Assembly (NCBI GenBank): GCA_017893485.1
Contig: CM030367.1
Coordinates: forward strand, 146,185,767 to 146,249,766
Reading direction: 5' to 3'
Length of the DNA: 64,000 nucleotides
Source: Hemerocallis citrina
Taxonomy: Eukaryota; Streptophyta; Magnoliopsida; Asparagales; Asphodelaceae
Part shown: in pieces, positions 9,301 through 18,156 of the stretch
How positions within the stretch are numbered: the first letter of the stretch is position 1
How the letters are laid out: every line of letters starts with the position of its first letter
Program-made: the position numbers and the translations under genes
Notes under the pieces: model-generated
What the model saw: only the letters and a program-made list of their open reading frames with translations
Told to the model about the DNA's origin: nothing
Database searches by the model: none

Positions 9301-10631
9301 GGGTAGGTGACTTCTTGGATGAATCGAGCGGACAAGAGCTTGTCCACTTCTGTTTTTACAATTTGTTGCCTCTCCGGGGCGACTTTGCGCCTCTTTTGGA
9401 CGATCAGTTTAGAGTCAGGGAGGACGCTCAGTCGGTGCATGATCAAGTCTTCAGAGATTCCGGGCATATCGGAGGGCTTCCAAGCGAAGAGATCAACGTT
9501 GCGGCGGACGCAAGCGATGATGCCCGTCTTCAGATCTTCGGCGAGTGAGCAGCTCACCCGGAACCATTTCGACTCATCCTCGGTGTCGAATAGGACCTCC
9601 TCCAGTTCGTCCACGGGCTCGGGGGCGGGGCCGTCTTTCTCGGGTTCGAGTTCAACGGCGCTGAGGGGGAGCACGCCCCCTCCCCTGGTGGTAACGCTAC
9701 ATGACCGTGCTGCTTCGACGCTGTCTCGGACGATGCTGACCCCTTGGGGGGGGAATTTGAGTTTCAGATGGTGGGCCGAAGGTATCGCCTGGAGGGAGTT
9801 TAGCCCGGGTCGGCCGAGGATGGCGTTGTAGGCCGCCTTGACGTGGATGACCATGAAATCCAAGGACTCGGTCCTCTTGTCAGGGTCCGGTCCAGCGGTG
9901 ACGTTGAGGGTAATAATTCCCTCCACTACGACCGGGACGCCCGAAAGTTTGAGCAACGTGCATCCTGCTGGTTTGAGTTTCCCTCTGGATAATCTGAGGC
10001 TTTCGAAGGTTCTGAGGAAGAGAATATTTACCGGGTTGCCGTTGTCAACAAGGATTCGGCGAACCTCACAATTGGCCATGCGGAGGCTAACGACGAGGGC
10101 CTCGCAGTGGGGGAGGTGAACTCCTTCGGGTCCCTCTCCTGAGAAGGAGACTGGCCGCGGTTGTAGCTCAGGAGAGGGGCTGTACTGAATAGCGTTCGTC
10201 TCCTGGGTGAAGGTTCTTTGGGAAGTATCGGTTTCTCCCCCCACCGGTCCCCCGTGGATGTAGGGTAGGGTGAATGGCGTATCCATGGATACCTCGGATT
10301 CGGGATCCTGACCCTGGGTGCGGTTTGGGTTAGGCTTCGGGGTTGGTGATCCCCGGTTCCTATCACCTTGCCGACCCCGTGGGCCGTCATCCCTGTGGGT
10401 CTTCCTCGGATGGTTCGGGGCCGAGTTGGAAGCGGCCCTTCCCCAGCTGTGGGTAATCTTGCGGTTGAGGATTACTCTCCGTAGGTCGGGCTGGGCTGTC
10501 CAGCCGACGCTCCTTTGGGACTCCCGAGGGGGAGCCTTGTGTTTCGACGTGCGGGGCCTGGCTTCATCAGTGGGTGGGGGCGAGCCCCGTTGGTTGACGG
10601 AGGAAGCAGCCCCCTTGCCTTTGGAGGCCAT
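6369..10631 (-). CDS. pol: Tat element 1 Pol polyprotein (PR-RT-RH-aRH-INT), Gag core absent
   Basis: A single 1,420-codon frame with no stop. After about 150 residues of low-complexity, Pro/Arg-rich N-terminus comes the aspartic protease (LVDNGNPVNILF, about residue 195). Next are reverse transcriptase (FTDLNKACPKDPFPLP, YVDD near 561), the gypsy RNase H, and a second RNase H starting VFVDGSS near 842 with later SDSQLV and NAQADALSK; this second domain marks the Tat lineage. Integrase follows with an HHCC finger (HEGIGGCHKG to CGPC, about 1,070-1,108) and a DDE core (MDLVGPF, VTDNGTQF, NGQAEN). All catalytic residues I can place are present. Compared with element 2, the Gag core and CCHC knuckle are missing although the frame remains open, so particle formation would need Gag from another element. 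The ATG lies about 60 bp after the PBS. Confidence 0.9.
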   Translation of the reverse strand: MASKGKGAASSVNQRGSPPPTDEARPRTSKHKAPPRESQRSVGWTAQPDLRRVILNRKITHSWGRAASNSAPNHPRKTHRDDGPRGRQGDRNRGSPTPKPNPNRTQGQDPESEVSMDTPFTLPYIHGGPVGGETDTSQRTFTQETNAIQYSPSPELQPRPVSFSGEGPEGVHLPHCEALVVSLRMANCEVRRILVDNGNPVNILFLRTFESLRLSRGKLKPAGCTLLKLSGVPVVVEGIITLNVTAGPDPDKRTESLDFMVIHVKAAYNAILGRPGLNSLQAIPSAHHLKLKFPPQGVSIVRDSVEAARSCSVTTRGGGVLPLSAVELEPEKDGPAPEPVDELEEVLFDTEDESKWFRVSCSLAEDLKTGIIACVRRNVDLFAWKPSDMPGISEDLIMHRLSVLPDSKLIVQKRRKVAPERQQIVKTEVDKLLSARFIQEVTYPEWLANVVMVKKATGGWRICIDFTDLNKACPKDPFPLPRIDALIDATSGHELLSFMDAFSGYNQIRMFPPDISKTSFVTDQGLYCYRVMPFGLKNAGATYQRLVNRVFKDLIGRNVEVYVDDMLVKSRAGPDHVADLEEAFGVLRRHNMRLNPAKCAFGVSTGKFLGFIVSQRGIEANPEKIQAIINMSPSQNVKEVQRLTGRLAAIGRFLSKSGEKSLPFFKALRGKWGFEWGTHQQEAFEQLKQYLANPPLLSKPEPGEPLWLYLSASDHALSAVLVREEEGVQKPLYYVSKVLHPTETRYAKIEKVAYALVMAARKLRPYFQAHSVQVLTDQPLKTVLHKPENSGRLVKWSIELSQFDISYHPRAAIKGQALAEFTTECTVSEQPDVEESDPTWEVFVDGSSCETGSGAGVILRGPDQFLLQYSLRLNFPASNNEAEYEAMIAGLTLAHRAGAKRIRAFSDSQLVIHQINGEYEARDDRMMRYLAAVRRLLAFFDDATVVRVPREQNAQADALSKLASFSFEGLDRTVLVEVLLEPSISSPEPEAMCVQEGTSPDDWTTPIRKFLNRAELPEDKAEARRIRIRAERFVMIDNILFKRSYTLADGKPYLRCLARDEASYALKDLHEGIGGCHKGSRTLARKALNQGYYWPTMLQDSQDLVKRCGPCQRFSPIKRLPQANLRSLASPMPFAMWGMDLVGPFPPAVGQKKFLIVAIDYFTKWIEAEPLSSITERQVQQFFWKNIIFRFGIPRILVTDNGTQFQGQNFQSFCQDIGIQQRFSAICHPQSNGQAENANRQILDGLKKRLDNSPKGLWVEELPSVLWAHRTTQRIPTGETPFNLTYGTEAVIPVEVGLPSPRIIAFDEDDNVSALRANLDLVAEVREKSAVRRSIYQQRIERFYNKKVRPTSIQAGDLVLRKLSISDPTKKRKLAPNWEGPYRVVEAVRPGTYRLTDMNDRPISRPWNAEHLMKFRGEQA

Positions 10632-10691
10632 GAGGATTCGGCTGTCGATGGCCTTTGAGGGTCTGGGTCGGATCGGCTTCTGGAGCAGCTG

Positions 10692-10709
10692 TTCCCACAG
10701 ACGGCGCCA
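10692..10709 (-). other. Primer binding site of Tat element 1
   Basis: Minus strand TGGCGCCGTCTGTGGGAA begins three bases inside the 5' LTR. The first nine bases match the complement of a plant tRNA-Asp 3' end (TGGCGCCGT). The identical 18-mer is found in element 2 at 28,315-28,332. Confidence 0.8.
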
Positions 10710-10712
10710 ACC

Positions 10713-11504
10713 TGATGCTGTTTATTTCTGAGAAACGTGTGGAAGCACCAGGTGTGAGTTCGGACTCAATTTGTATTGAAGGAGATTGCCGCTCGTCTGC
10801 CGACCTTCAGTTGACCTTCTGGGACCTACGATGAGCTCGGAAAGATGTTGGAGGTTGGGCTCGGATCGGAAGGGTCGGATCCGAGGTCTTGTGTACCTGC
10901 AGACGGTCCTGAAACACCGGGGTTTGTCCCGGTGGCGGACCCTCCGACGCTCTAGTCAGTCTCTGTGAGAGAGTAGCAATAACTAGGTATATTTAAGTGG
11001 CAAAAGATTGATTACCTCAAAAGGTGGGTGTGAGTCTAGTATTTATAGAGAATCCCAACCGGGTTTGGTTCCACTTGGGGGCCGGGTTTGGATCCGAAAG
11101 CCCATGGGCCTGACGTGGCAGACGGCCCAGGGGGTTTAGGGCGGACATGGCGATACCAGGAGTGGTAAAGGGCTGACGTGGCGAAACCCTTGGTGGTATT
11201 TGGAGCTGACGTGGCCCATCGTGAGCCTCCTGTGCCTCTGGGGGGAATCGGAGGGCCTAGGCTGCGCCAGGTCATCCTTCTGCCCCGCCAGAGAGGGGGG
11301 ACGGCCTGTGGGACTGCTCCGGATCGGACTCCGAGGGATACTGAGGCTCGTCAGTACGAGGAGGCCGGCACCGTGAGGGCAAACACGAGGTTCGGCGCCG
11401 ACCCTGAAGTGGTCCGGAGCCGAACCAGGTTGCCATCTTTACCTTTCTGAGTGGGAATTGTATTGGGCCCTGGTTGGGCCTCAGGCCATTTTTACCCTGT
11501 CACA
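10713..11504 (-). repeat. Tat element 1, 5' LTR (promoter LTR)
   Basis: 792 bp, TG...CA. On the minus strand a TATAAAT box lies at 11,047-11,041 in the context CTCTATAAATACTAG. About 65-170 bp upstream of it are four ACGT-type boxes (plus strand GACGTGGC at 11,112, 11,175 and 11,208, and a mutated GACATGGC at 11,144). These would be the U3 enhancer and core promoter of the element. Confidence 0.9.
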
Positions 11505-11509
11505 GCTCC

Positions 11510-12525
11510 CAACTCCAAACTTGAAGTAAGATCATTGGTCCATTCATCTGCACCGAACTAAGACTGCAGTTACACAAACTCCTGTATAGAGACACCAATG
11601 CGGCACTACCCCAACTGTACTGTCCGACTCTTTGCAGATCGGCAATCAATGACAGGTACATCAACGACACTGCATGACCAGTCGAATTCGGGAACATCTT
11701 GCCGCCAAATAGTGTCAAGATGTACGCTCTGTAATAACACTCAACCACAACCTCAGTGGAATCTTCATTCAATCTATTCTTGAAAGTCTCCTTCAACCAC
11801 TTCAAGCGAATGAACTTTCCATTTCCTGCCCCCATTTCGATTTCAACACCAAGGTATTGTTCCACAAGATATACGGCTCGAAGTCCATCGTACCGGACTA
11901 CTGATCACTATCTGCCCATCGACTGGAAGACCGGTGAGTATGGAGACGTCCTGTAGTGTTACGGTCATCTCTTCAACTGGTAGGTGGAAGGTATGGGTTT
12001 CAGGCCGCCATCACTCAAGAAGTGTGGTAAGAAGAGGCCGATCACATTTGATGGAGCTCATTCATCCAATACCATATAACCCGAGGTCCCGTAGAATCTC
12101 GTGAATCCGTGGGTGCATAAGAAGTGGATGACCCCCCTAAATGTACACTCATTAGATTCGCCTTCCCACACGTCCTTTGAACGGTGATGCGATTGGAGAG
12201 TAAGCAGTGTAGGGTGGAGGGGACCTGAACCTCCAGAAGGAACATAAGATGATGAAGAAGGGGTTGATGAAGAAGGGCCCGCCTCATTTGGATTAGTTGT
12301 GACCTACACAACAATAACATTTAAATTAATAGACCGATATTACATTTTATTGTATGAAAATCAAACTAATCAAGTAAAAACAATTATTCACTTACATTAG
12401 TATGCTCGGTACCATCACGACCACGACCACGTCCACCGCGAGGAGGCAGGCCAAAAGAAGTACGTGGTCCGTCGCCTCGATTATTTGGAGGTCTACTACT
12501 CGATCCTTCCTCCATATTATCCATC
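11510..12525 (-). pseudogene. Plant mobile domain pseudogene, 5' part
   Basis: A minus-strand ATG at 12,525 opens a short exon rich in Gly and Arg (a GRGRGRDG tract) that carries a 1-nt frameshift near 12,480. It ends at a GTAAGT donor near 12,395. The next exon starts near 12,303 and holds a Ser/Pro linker, then WRPETHTFHLPVEEMTVTL, the conserved PMD N-terminal motif, after an in-frame TGA. It ends with the frame containing YYRAYILTLFGGKMFPNST before the Tat insertion site at 11,509. The family is the plant mobile domain (PF10536), found in MAIN proteins, PP7-long proteins and some transposons. The 5' flank is cut by the solo LTR whose edge lies only 6 bp upstream of the ATG. Confidence 0.75.
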
Positions 12526-13204
12526 GTGCGTGTAGCGCCCCGAATTTTCAATATAATATCTCAGAAATACGTGGCACAATTCCAGAATCAACTTCAATGT
12601 AATTATAAACATAGCAACCAAATACAGTGAAATTTAAAACTTTTTATTACATCAACTGTTTACAAAGCACAGCAGAAAATAAAACACCTTGAATTACATT
12701 TTCTTTCTTTTACAACACATTCTTTTACATTTTGTCTAAGCCATATTATCATTCTACCACATGCACCCAAATCCCAAGTTATAGGCACTTACCTGTAAAA
12801 CGTGAGGCTAGAGATAACTCTAACCCCCAAAACTACAAGGGTCAGCCATAACGGTGTGAGTGACATCAAAAGAAAAACAACATAAATAAAGCATGAAGGA
12901 TAAAGTCATAAACAACATGTATTAATAGCAAGAATAAATGGAATAAGAAATAACAATAAATAAAATATGAAACATCAAGTGAAACTAGACTAAGTGTCAA
13001 GTGTAGGAAAACAAAAAACAATCATGCATAAAACCAAGTCAAGAAAAACACAATGCTATATGCTGACTCTCTAATGCATACTTGTCGGATTTTATGCTTC
13101 CCACTCTACATAGGTCCGGTACAAGCCCTTATCGTTCTTCACTTTATAGGGTTAAATCCCTCGTTATGCAACTAATCCTACTACGACGATGGAAACAAGA
13201 TCCA

Positions 13205-13440
13205 TAATACTCCGCGAATAGGCATCACAGCCCTCGACGCGCAAGCATCATGTAAGAATAGCTTAAAACCGGAGAATCATCTCCCTGTCGTGTACCCTAC
13301 GAATAGGCTTGCGAGGTCCTCGCCATGCAGATACACCAGGTACATTCCGTGAATAGGCCCGCCGACCCTCAACACGCGAATGCACCCTGTATGCTCCGTG
13401 AATAGGCTTGCAGACCCTCGATACGCGAACATACAAATGT
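13205..13440. repeat. Degenerate minisatellite in the solo LTR
   Basis: GAATAGGC recurs at 13,216, 13,301, 13,351 and 13,400, the last three 49-50 bp apart. Each copy is followed by a variant of GACCCTCGATACGCGAA. This explains the short open frames predicted here on both strands. Confidence 0.65.
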
Positions 13441-14125
13441 CCTCTCGAGACAGAACAACACACAAGTCCTGGAACACATCCATTGGACCTAAATCCAAAA
13501 GCATATACTTATATTTTTCAAGTTCCATCACATCTCCACTAGTGCCTGTCCTTAGGTTGATTATTATTAAAACACAAAAGTTCATCTTTTTTAGAGTTAG
13601 TGTATCCTGCCGGACTTAATTCCACAAAACAACCCCAATGATCGCAACTGGTCAAAATCCACCAAATCTCATCAGCCGGTTCACAGGAATTCCACTCAAC
13701 TCCTAGAGATCCACGAAACGAATATCAACACCAAAACTTCCAATAAAACTCTTAATATCATCGTTAAAACGTTTATATAAATAAAACTTTTTTAATCAAT
13801 CAAAAATCCAAATTTATTTAATATACTCGTAAAATTCCAGAATTGAAATAAAATATTAAATCCATTAGATAACTGGGAATCATATTTTGAAATCACAGAA
13901 TACCACAAAACATCAATTACTTCAAAGAAAACATATATATTTTACTATACGAAGTTAAAGAAATACAAGTTTGAATTATTTATAAACAAAATACAACTCT
14001 TTGTAAAATACTTTAATTTGTAGCAAAACATCATTTAAATAAGTAGATTACTAATCCATAATGTCGAGGAACCAATCGTTTAAAGAAAACATCATAAAAC
14101 TCAAGAAATCCATCAGCCAGAGCAA

Positions 14126-14385
14126 TGACAGTCGACTGTCACAAATGGTCGGTCGACTGTCCTACAAAAATCCGAAACTAAAGAAAACCCATCAGCAAGG
14201 ATAGTGATAGTCGACTGTTGAAAATGGCCAGTCGACTGTCCTGCGAAAATTCAAAACTCAAGAACCGATAGTTGACTATCGGCTTCAGTTCAAAGACGAA
14301 GCAGTCAACTGTTATTGCAAACAAAATCCAAAATTCAATAATTGACAGTCGACTATCGACTTCAGTTCGGTCGACTGTCAATTAT
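14126..14385. repeat. Cluster of GTCGAC-centred palindromes
   Basis: About eight variants of ACAGTCGACTGT (some with GTTGAC or GTCAAC cores) occur within 260 bp, separated by A-rich linkers such as AAAATTCAAAACTCAAGAA. The motif is self-complementary, so single strands can pair with each other anywhere in the cluster. Confidence 0.6.
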
Positions 14386-15328
14386 AATAGGTTGCAGTTT
14401 TGAAATTCTGTGCATGTTTTAAACTGATACGTCGATAAATCTTTGTAAAAATCAAAATTAAACTTCCTGAGATGATCGAATATAACTTGTATAACATATA
14501 GGAGTTTATAAAACAAATCAAAAGCTTATCAAATCCATAAAAGAGCAAATTTCATCGAAATCTTCAAAACAGTGAATATAGATACATATGTGTATATGTG
14601 TGTGTTTTGCATCAGTTAAAGCATCAAATCTCATCAATTAAAAGTAATATAATGTTCAAATCAACTCAGTATCAAAACAAATCATATCTCAATCGAAAAC
14701 TTCATAAAAATCTCAAAACTCAAATTCGGCTGAAAGCATCAGCCCCGAAACTTAACCCCCTTTTTAATACTTCAAAACTTGATCTTTTTTATCCAAGAAC
14801 TACTTCTACAACTTGTTATATACATACTCTACTAATTTCATTAGTTTACCCATGAATACATGCTATCACAATCAAGTTTACTTCATTAAACATCATAACA
14901 GTACATGTATAAGCATATTATCACTAAAGAACTCAACTTTATTCTCTTTTATGCAATTTACCTCATACAACTCATGATAGGTGATCAATCAGCAAGAAAA
15001 GGATACAAAACAAGAAGTCCATGATTTTTACTAGGTTCTTAACAATCTCAATTCATCTATATAGAATTTTAAATCTTCAATAGCATAGGTTTCATGAAAA
15101 GATTCAATTTTTAGTTCATCTATTCATCAAAATTCATTATATTTTCATACCATCATCTAACATACTTTTTAACAGATAAATCATCACATACAACATGCTT
15201 AGAACAATAAGAAAACAAACATATGTCACTCACCTTATTGAAGAATCAATCGAAGATAATAAAGAATAAGAAAAAGTCATTCTTTTGCAAAATCCAAGAT
15301 CATCGGTGTGAAACTCCAAGAAAATAAT

Positions 15329-15922
15329 TGTTACCGCTGAATCTGGTGTGGGGGTAAACAGATAGTATTTGTGGATTCTTAGGAAAACTTGAATAGCAAA
15401 CCTGTTACCTTTTCCGCCGGAGTTTGACCGTTGACTCCTGCCGTTCACCTGCAAAAAGTGCGAGACACTGGGGTTGATCCCGGCGACACACCCTCCGACG
15501 CTCAAGTCAGTAATCAGAAGTGATTATGAAAGAGCGTAAAATTGGCAAAAGATTGATTACCTCTTAATGGAGATGGATGGGGGGTATTTATAGGCACCGT
15601 TGGGGTCAGATTAGGAATGTAATCCTTTTGGTTAGATAAGGAATGTAATCCCTAATCCCCAGTGAAAGGATAGATATGAATCAAGGCCGTAGATTAGGAT
15701 TAATCAGAAACCCTAATTCTATCCTGTTGGATCGGGTTTGTTGCGGGTTGAAACCCGCACCCGTTTGAGGTGGATCCGTTCGCGGGTTAGCAGGTCTTCG
15801 AGAAGGAGAACCAACACCCGCTTCGGACCCATTGGTAGGTGAAGTTACCATTTTACCCTTAAGCTTTAAGATTCGTTCCTGATTTGGACGGTTCTGATTT
15901 AATCCCATTTTTAGCCATATCA
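15329..15922 (-). repeat. Tat element 2, 3' LTR
   Basis: 594 bp, equal in length to 28,336-28,929, with about 20 mismatches by eye. A minus-strand TATAAAT lies at 15,592-15,586. It is followed inward by the purine-rich tract at 15,923-15,940. Confidence 0.92.
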
Positions 15923-16329
15923 CGAGCCTCCCACTCCCGAAGACTGAGCTTGATCAGCCTTTGAGGAGTAGTTTTACTGTTTTGATGGCTAGCGGAGTTG
16001 TATCAGAGTCCAAATGCAAGGTTTCGAATGTTTGCAGGGGGCAGTATGGTGATTTTTTAAGTTGGTTGCGCTCTAAGTTGTTCTTGAGCTCTTCTGGTCA
16101 TCCGGTGATATTTATTTATTTTTTCGGAATATTTACTTAATTTTGCGAAGTGTCGATTCGTCGTTCGGGGGTCTTAATAAATGGTTCTAGGCAATAATCA
16201 CTTAGTCGGGAGTTCAAAAATATTTCCCCGACTTTATAATTATTTTCCAGAATTTTAAACCATTTTTTGCAATTTTTTAAATAAATAAAACGATTTTAAT
16301 AAATAAAATACCGAATTATGGCGTGGCGC

Positions 16330-17800
16330 GATCTGGACCGTTGATCTTGAGCAAGCGCGGTTTTCTGGAAGATCGGATGGACAGAGTTGCTCAGCAGTAT
16401 TTTTCTCGCTTTCGTAGGTCGGATGGGCACTTGCTCGAAATCCGAGCGAAGTGGCTCGGTTCGTCCCTCGCGCAAGTGGCTCTGATCGCTAGTCGCTCGG
16501 GTCGAAACTCCGAGCGACGTGGGGCGATCTGAGCCGTTGGATCTTGATGCGAATCTTGAGGCAGACACGGTTCCTAGAAAACACTATCTTATCGTTTAGT
16601 GGACGTGGCGCAATCTGGGTCGTCCAACATCTGATGCGCAAATTTCGTAACGATCCGATGGTCGGAGATGCTCGGCAGCAATTTTCTTCACTTTCGAGGG
16701 TCGAATTGGCACTTGCTCGGATTCTGAGCGATATGGCTCGGTTTTACCCTCGCGCAAGTGGTTGGGATTGCTAGTCGCTCGGCTCGGAATACCGAGCGAC
16801 GTGGAGCGATCTGGGCCGTCGGATCTTGGCGCGAATCTCGATGCTGGCTCAGTTTTCAAGAAAATACTATCTTGTCGTGTAGTGGTGCTGGCGAGATCCG
16901 AGCCGTCTGATCGAAATCTAGCGCGAATCTTGAGGAGAAAGTTGTTTTTCTCCATTTCGTAGCTCAGATTGGCACTTGTTCGGAATCCGAGCGATATGGC
17001 TCGGATCGCCTGTTGCTCGGCTGTTGGATCCGAGGGACGTGGGGTGATTTCAGCCGTTGGATGATGGCACAGATCTCGATACAGGCACGGTTTCCAAGAA
17101 AACACTATCTTTTTGTTTAGTGATGCTGGCATGATCTGGGCCGTCTGATCGAAATCTTGCACGAATCTTGAGGAGAAAGTTGTTTTTCTCCATTTCGTAG
17201 CTCGGATTGGCACTTGCTCGGATTCCGAGCAATATGTCTCGGTTTTACCCTCGCGCAAGTGGCTCGGATTGCTAGTCGCTCGGCTCGGAATACCGAGCGA
17301 CGTGGAGCGATCTGGGCCGTCGGATCTTGGCGCGAATCTCGATGCTAGCTCAGTTTCCAAGAAAACACTATCTTGTCGTGTAGTGGCGCTGGCGAGATCT
17401 GAGCCGTTTGATCAAAATCTGGCGCAAATCTTGAGGAGAAAGTTGTTTTTCTCTATTTCGGAGCTTGGATTGGCACTTGCTCAGAATCCGAGCGATATGG
17501 CTCGGATCGCCTGTCGCTCGGCTGTTGGATCCGAGGGACGTGGGGCGATCTCTGTCGTTGGATGATGGCACAGATCTCGATGCAGGCACGGTTCCCAAGA
17601 AAACACTATCTTGTCGTTTAGTGATGTTGGCATGATCTGGGCCGTCTGATCGAAATCTTGCATGAATCTTGAGGAAAAAGTTGTTTTTCTCCATTTCGTA
17701 GCTCGGATTGGCACTTGCTCGGAATCCGAGCGATATGGCTCGGATCGCCTGTCGCTCGGCTATTGGATCCGAGGGACGTGGGGCGATCTCAGCCGTTGCA
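16330..17800. repeat. Alternating 263/238-bp tandem array
   Basis: GGCACTTG anchors lie at 16,426, 16,708, 16,971, 17,209, 17,472 and 17,710. After the first, degenerate copies, the spacing alternates 263, 238, 263, 238 bp, so the true unit is a 501-bp dimer present about twice. Units contain CTCGGAATCCGAGCG-type small palindromes and ACGT cores (GAGCGACGTGGAGCG and GAGGGACGTGGGGCG). The array ends about 130 bp upstream of the antisense TATA box. Short open frames inside it are repeat shadows. Confidence 0.9.
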
Positions 17801-17933
17801 TGTGGAGTGCCGAGCTGCTTTACATAGGGGGTCGAAACGTTGCTCCCTTTGCCATCAGTCGTGTTTCTTCATTACTTGGCCGTTTGGACTTTTGTAACGG
17901 TTCAAGGGAGGCCCAGGAGTCGCGCCCTTATGT

Positions 17934-17940
17934 TATAAAG
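17934..17940 (+). promoter_or_regulatory. TATA box of the antisense gene in element 2
   Basis: TATAAAG at 17,934-17,940, 217 bp upstream of the ATG at 18,157, followed by a CT-rich leader. Its position relative to the array and coding start matches element 1 (2,941). Confidence 0.5.
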
Positions 17941-18156
17941 CCCAAGAGGCATTGTTTTTACTATAAGTCTTCACCCCCCCAACATTTCACCTCATTTCTC
18001 ACTTTCATTTTCTCACTCTTGATTTTTACTTTCAAGCGAAGTTATTAGCTCTCGAGCAGCGCTGCTAGCTGTTGTGGCCAGGCGTTTTAATCTCCGGTGA
18101 TCTTTCTGGCCGTAATAGTCACTTCAAGGTCAGTCCCTCTCCCCATCTTTGTAAAA

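Larger units (their letters stand above)
1069..11504 (-). mobile_element. Tat element 1: young Ty3/gypsy LTR retrotransposon, gag core missing
   Basis: Two 792-bp LTRs (1,069-1,860 and 10,713-11,504) begin TGATGCTG and end CTGTCACA. They are flanked by a perfect 5-bp target duplication GCTCC (1,064-1,068 and 11,505-11,509). By eye the LTRs differ at about seven sites, all transitions, so the insertion is young. The element reads on the minus strand: PBS at 10,692-10,709, pol 10,631-6,369, polypurine tract at 1,861-1,879. Two RNase H domains place it in the Tat lineage. On the opposite strand it carries a four-exon gene (3,108-5,941) and an 88-bp tandem array (1,980-2,790). No Gag core or zinc knuckle is present between PBS and protease. 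It sits inside a PMD pseudogene. Confidence 0.95.

Noticed and set aside
6394..9831. Many plus-strand open frames of 60-174 codons opposite pol of element 1
   Set aside because: They are complementary shadows of the 1,420-codon pol frame, with no own domain, promoter or codon pattern.
16296..17897. Frames of up to 254 codons in the 263/238-bp array, on both strands
   Set aside because: Repeated peptides that follow the tandem units; no start, domain or conservation in element 1.
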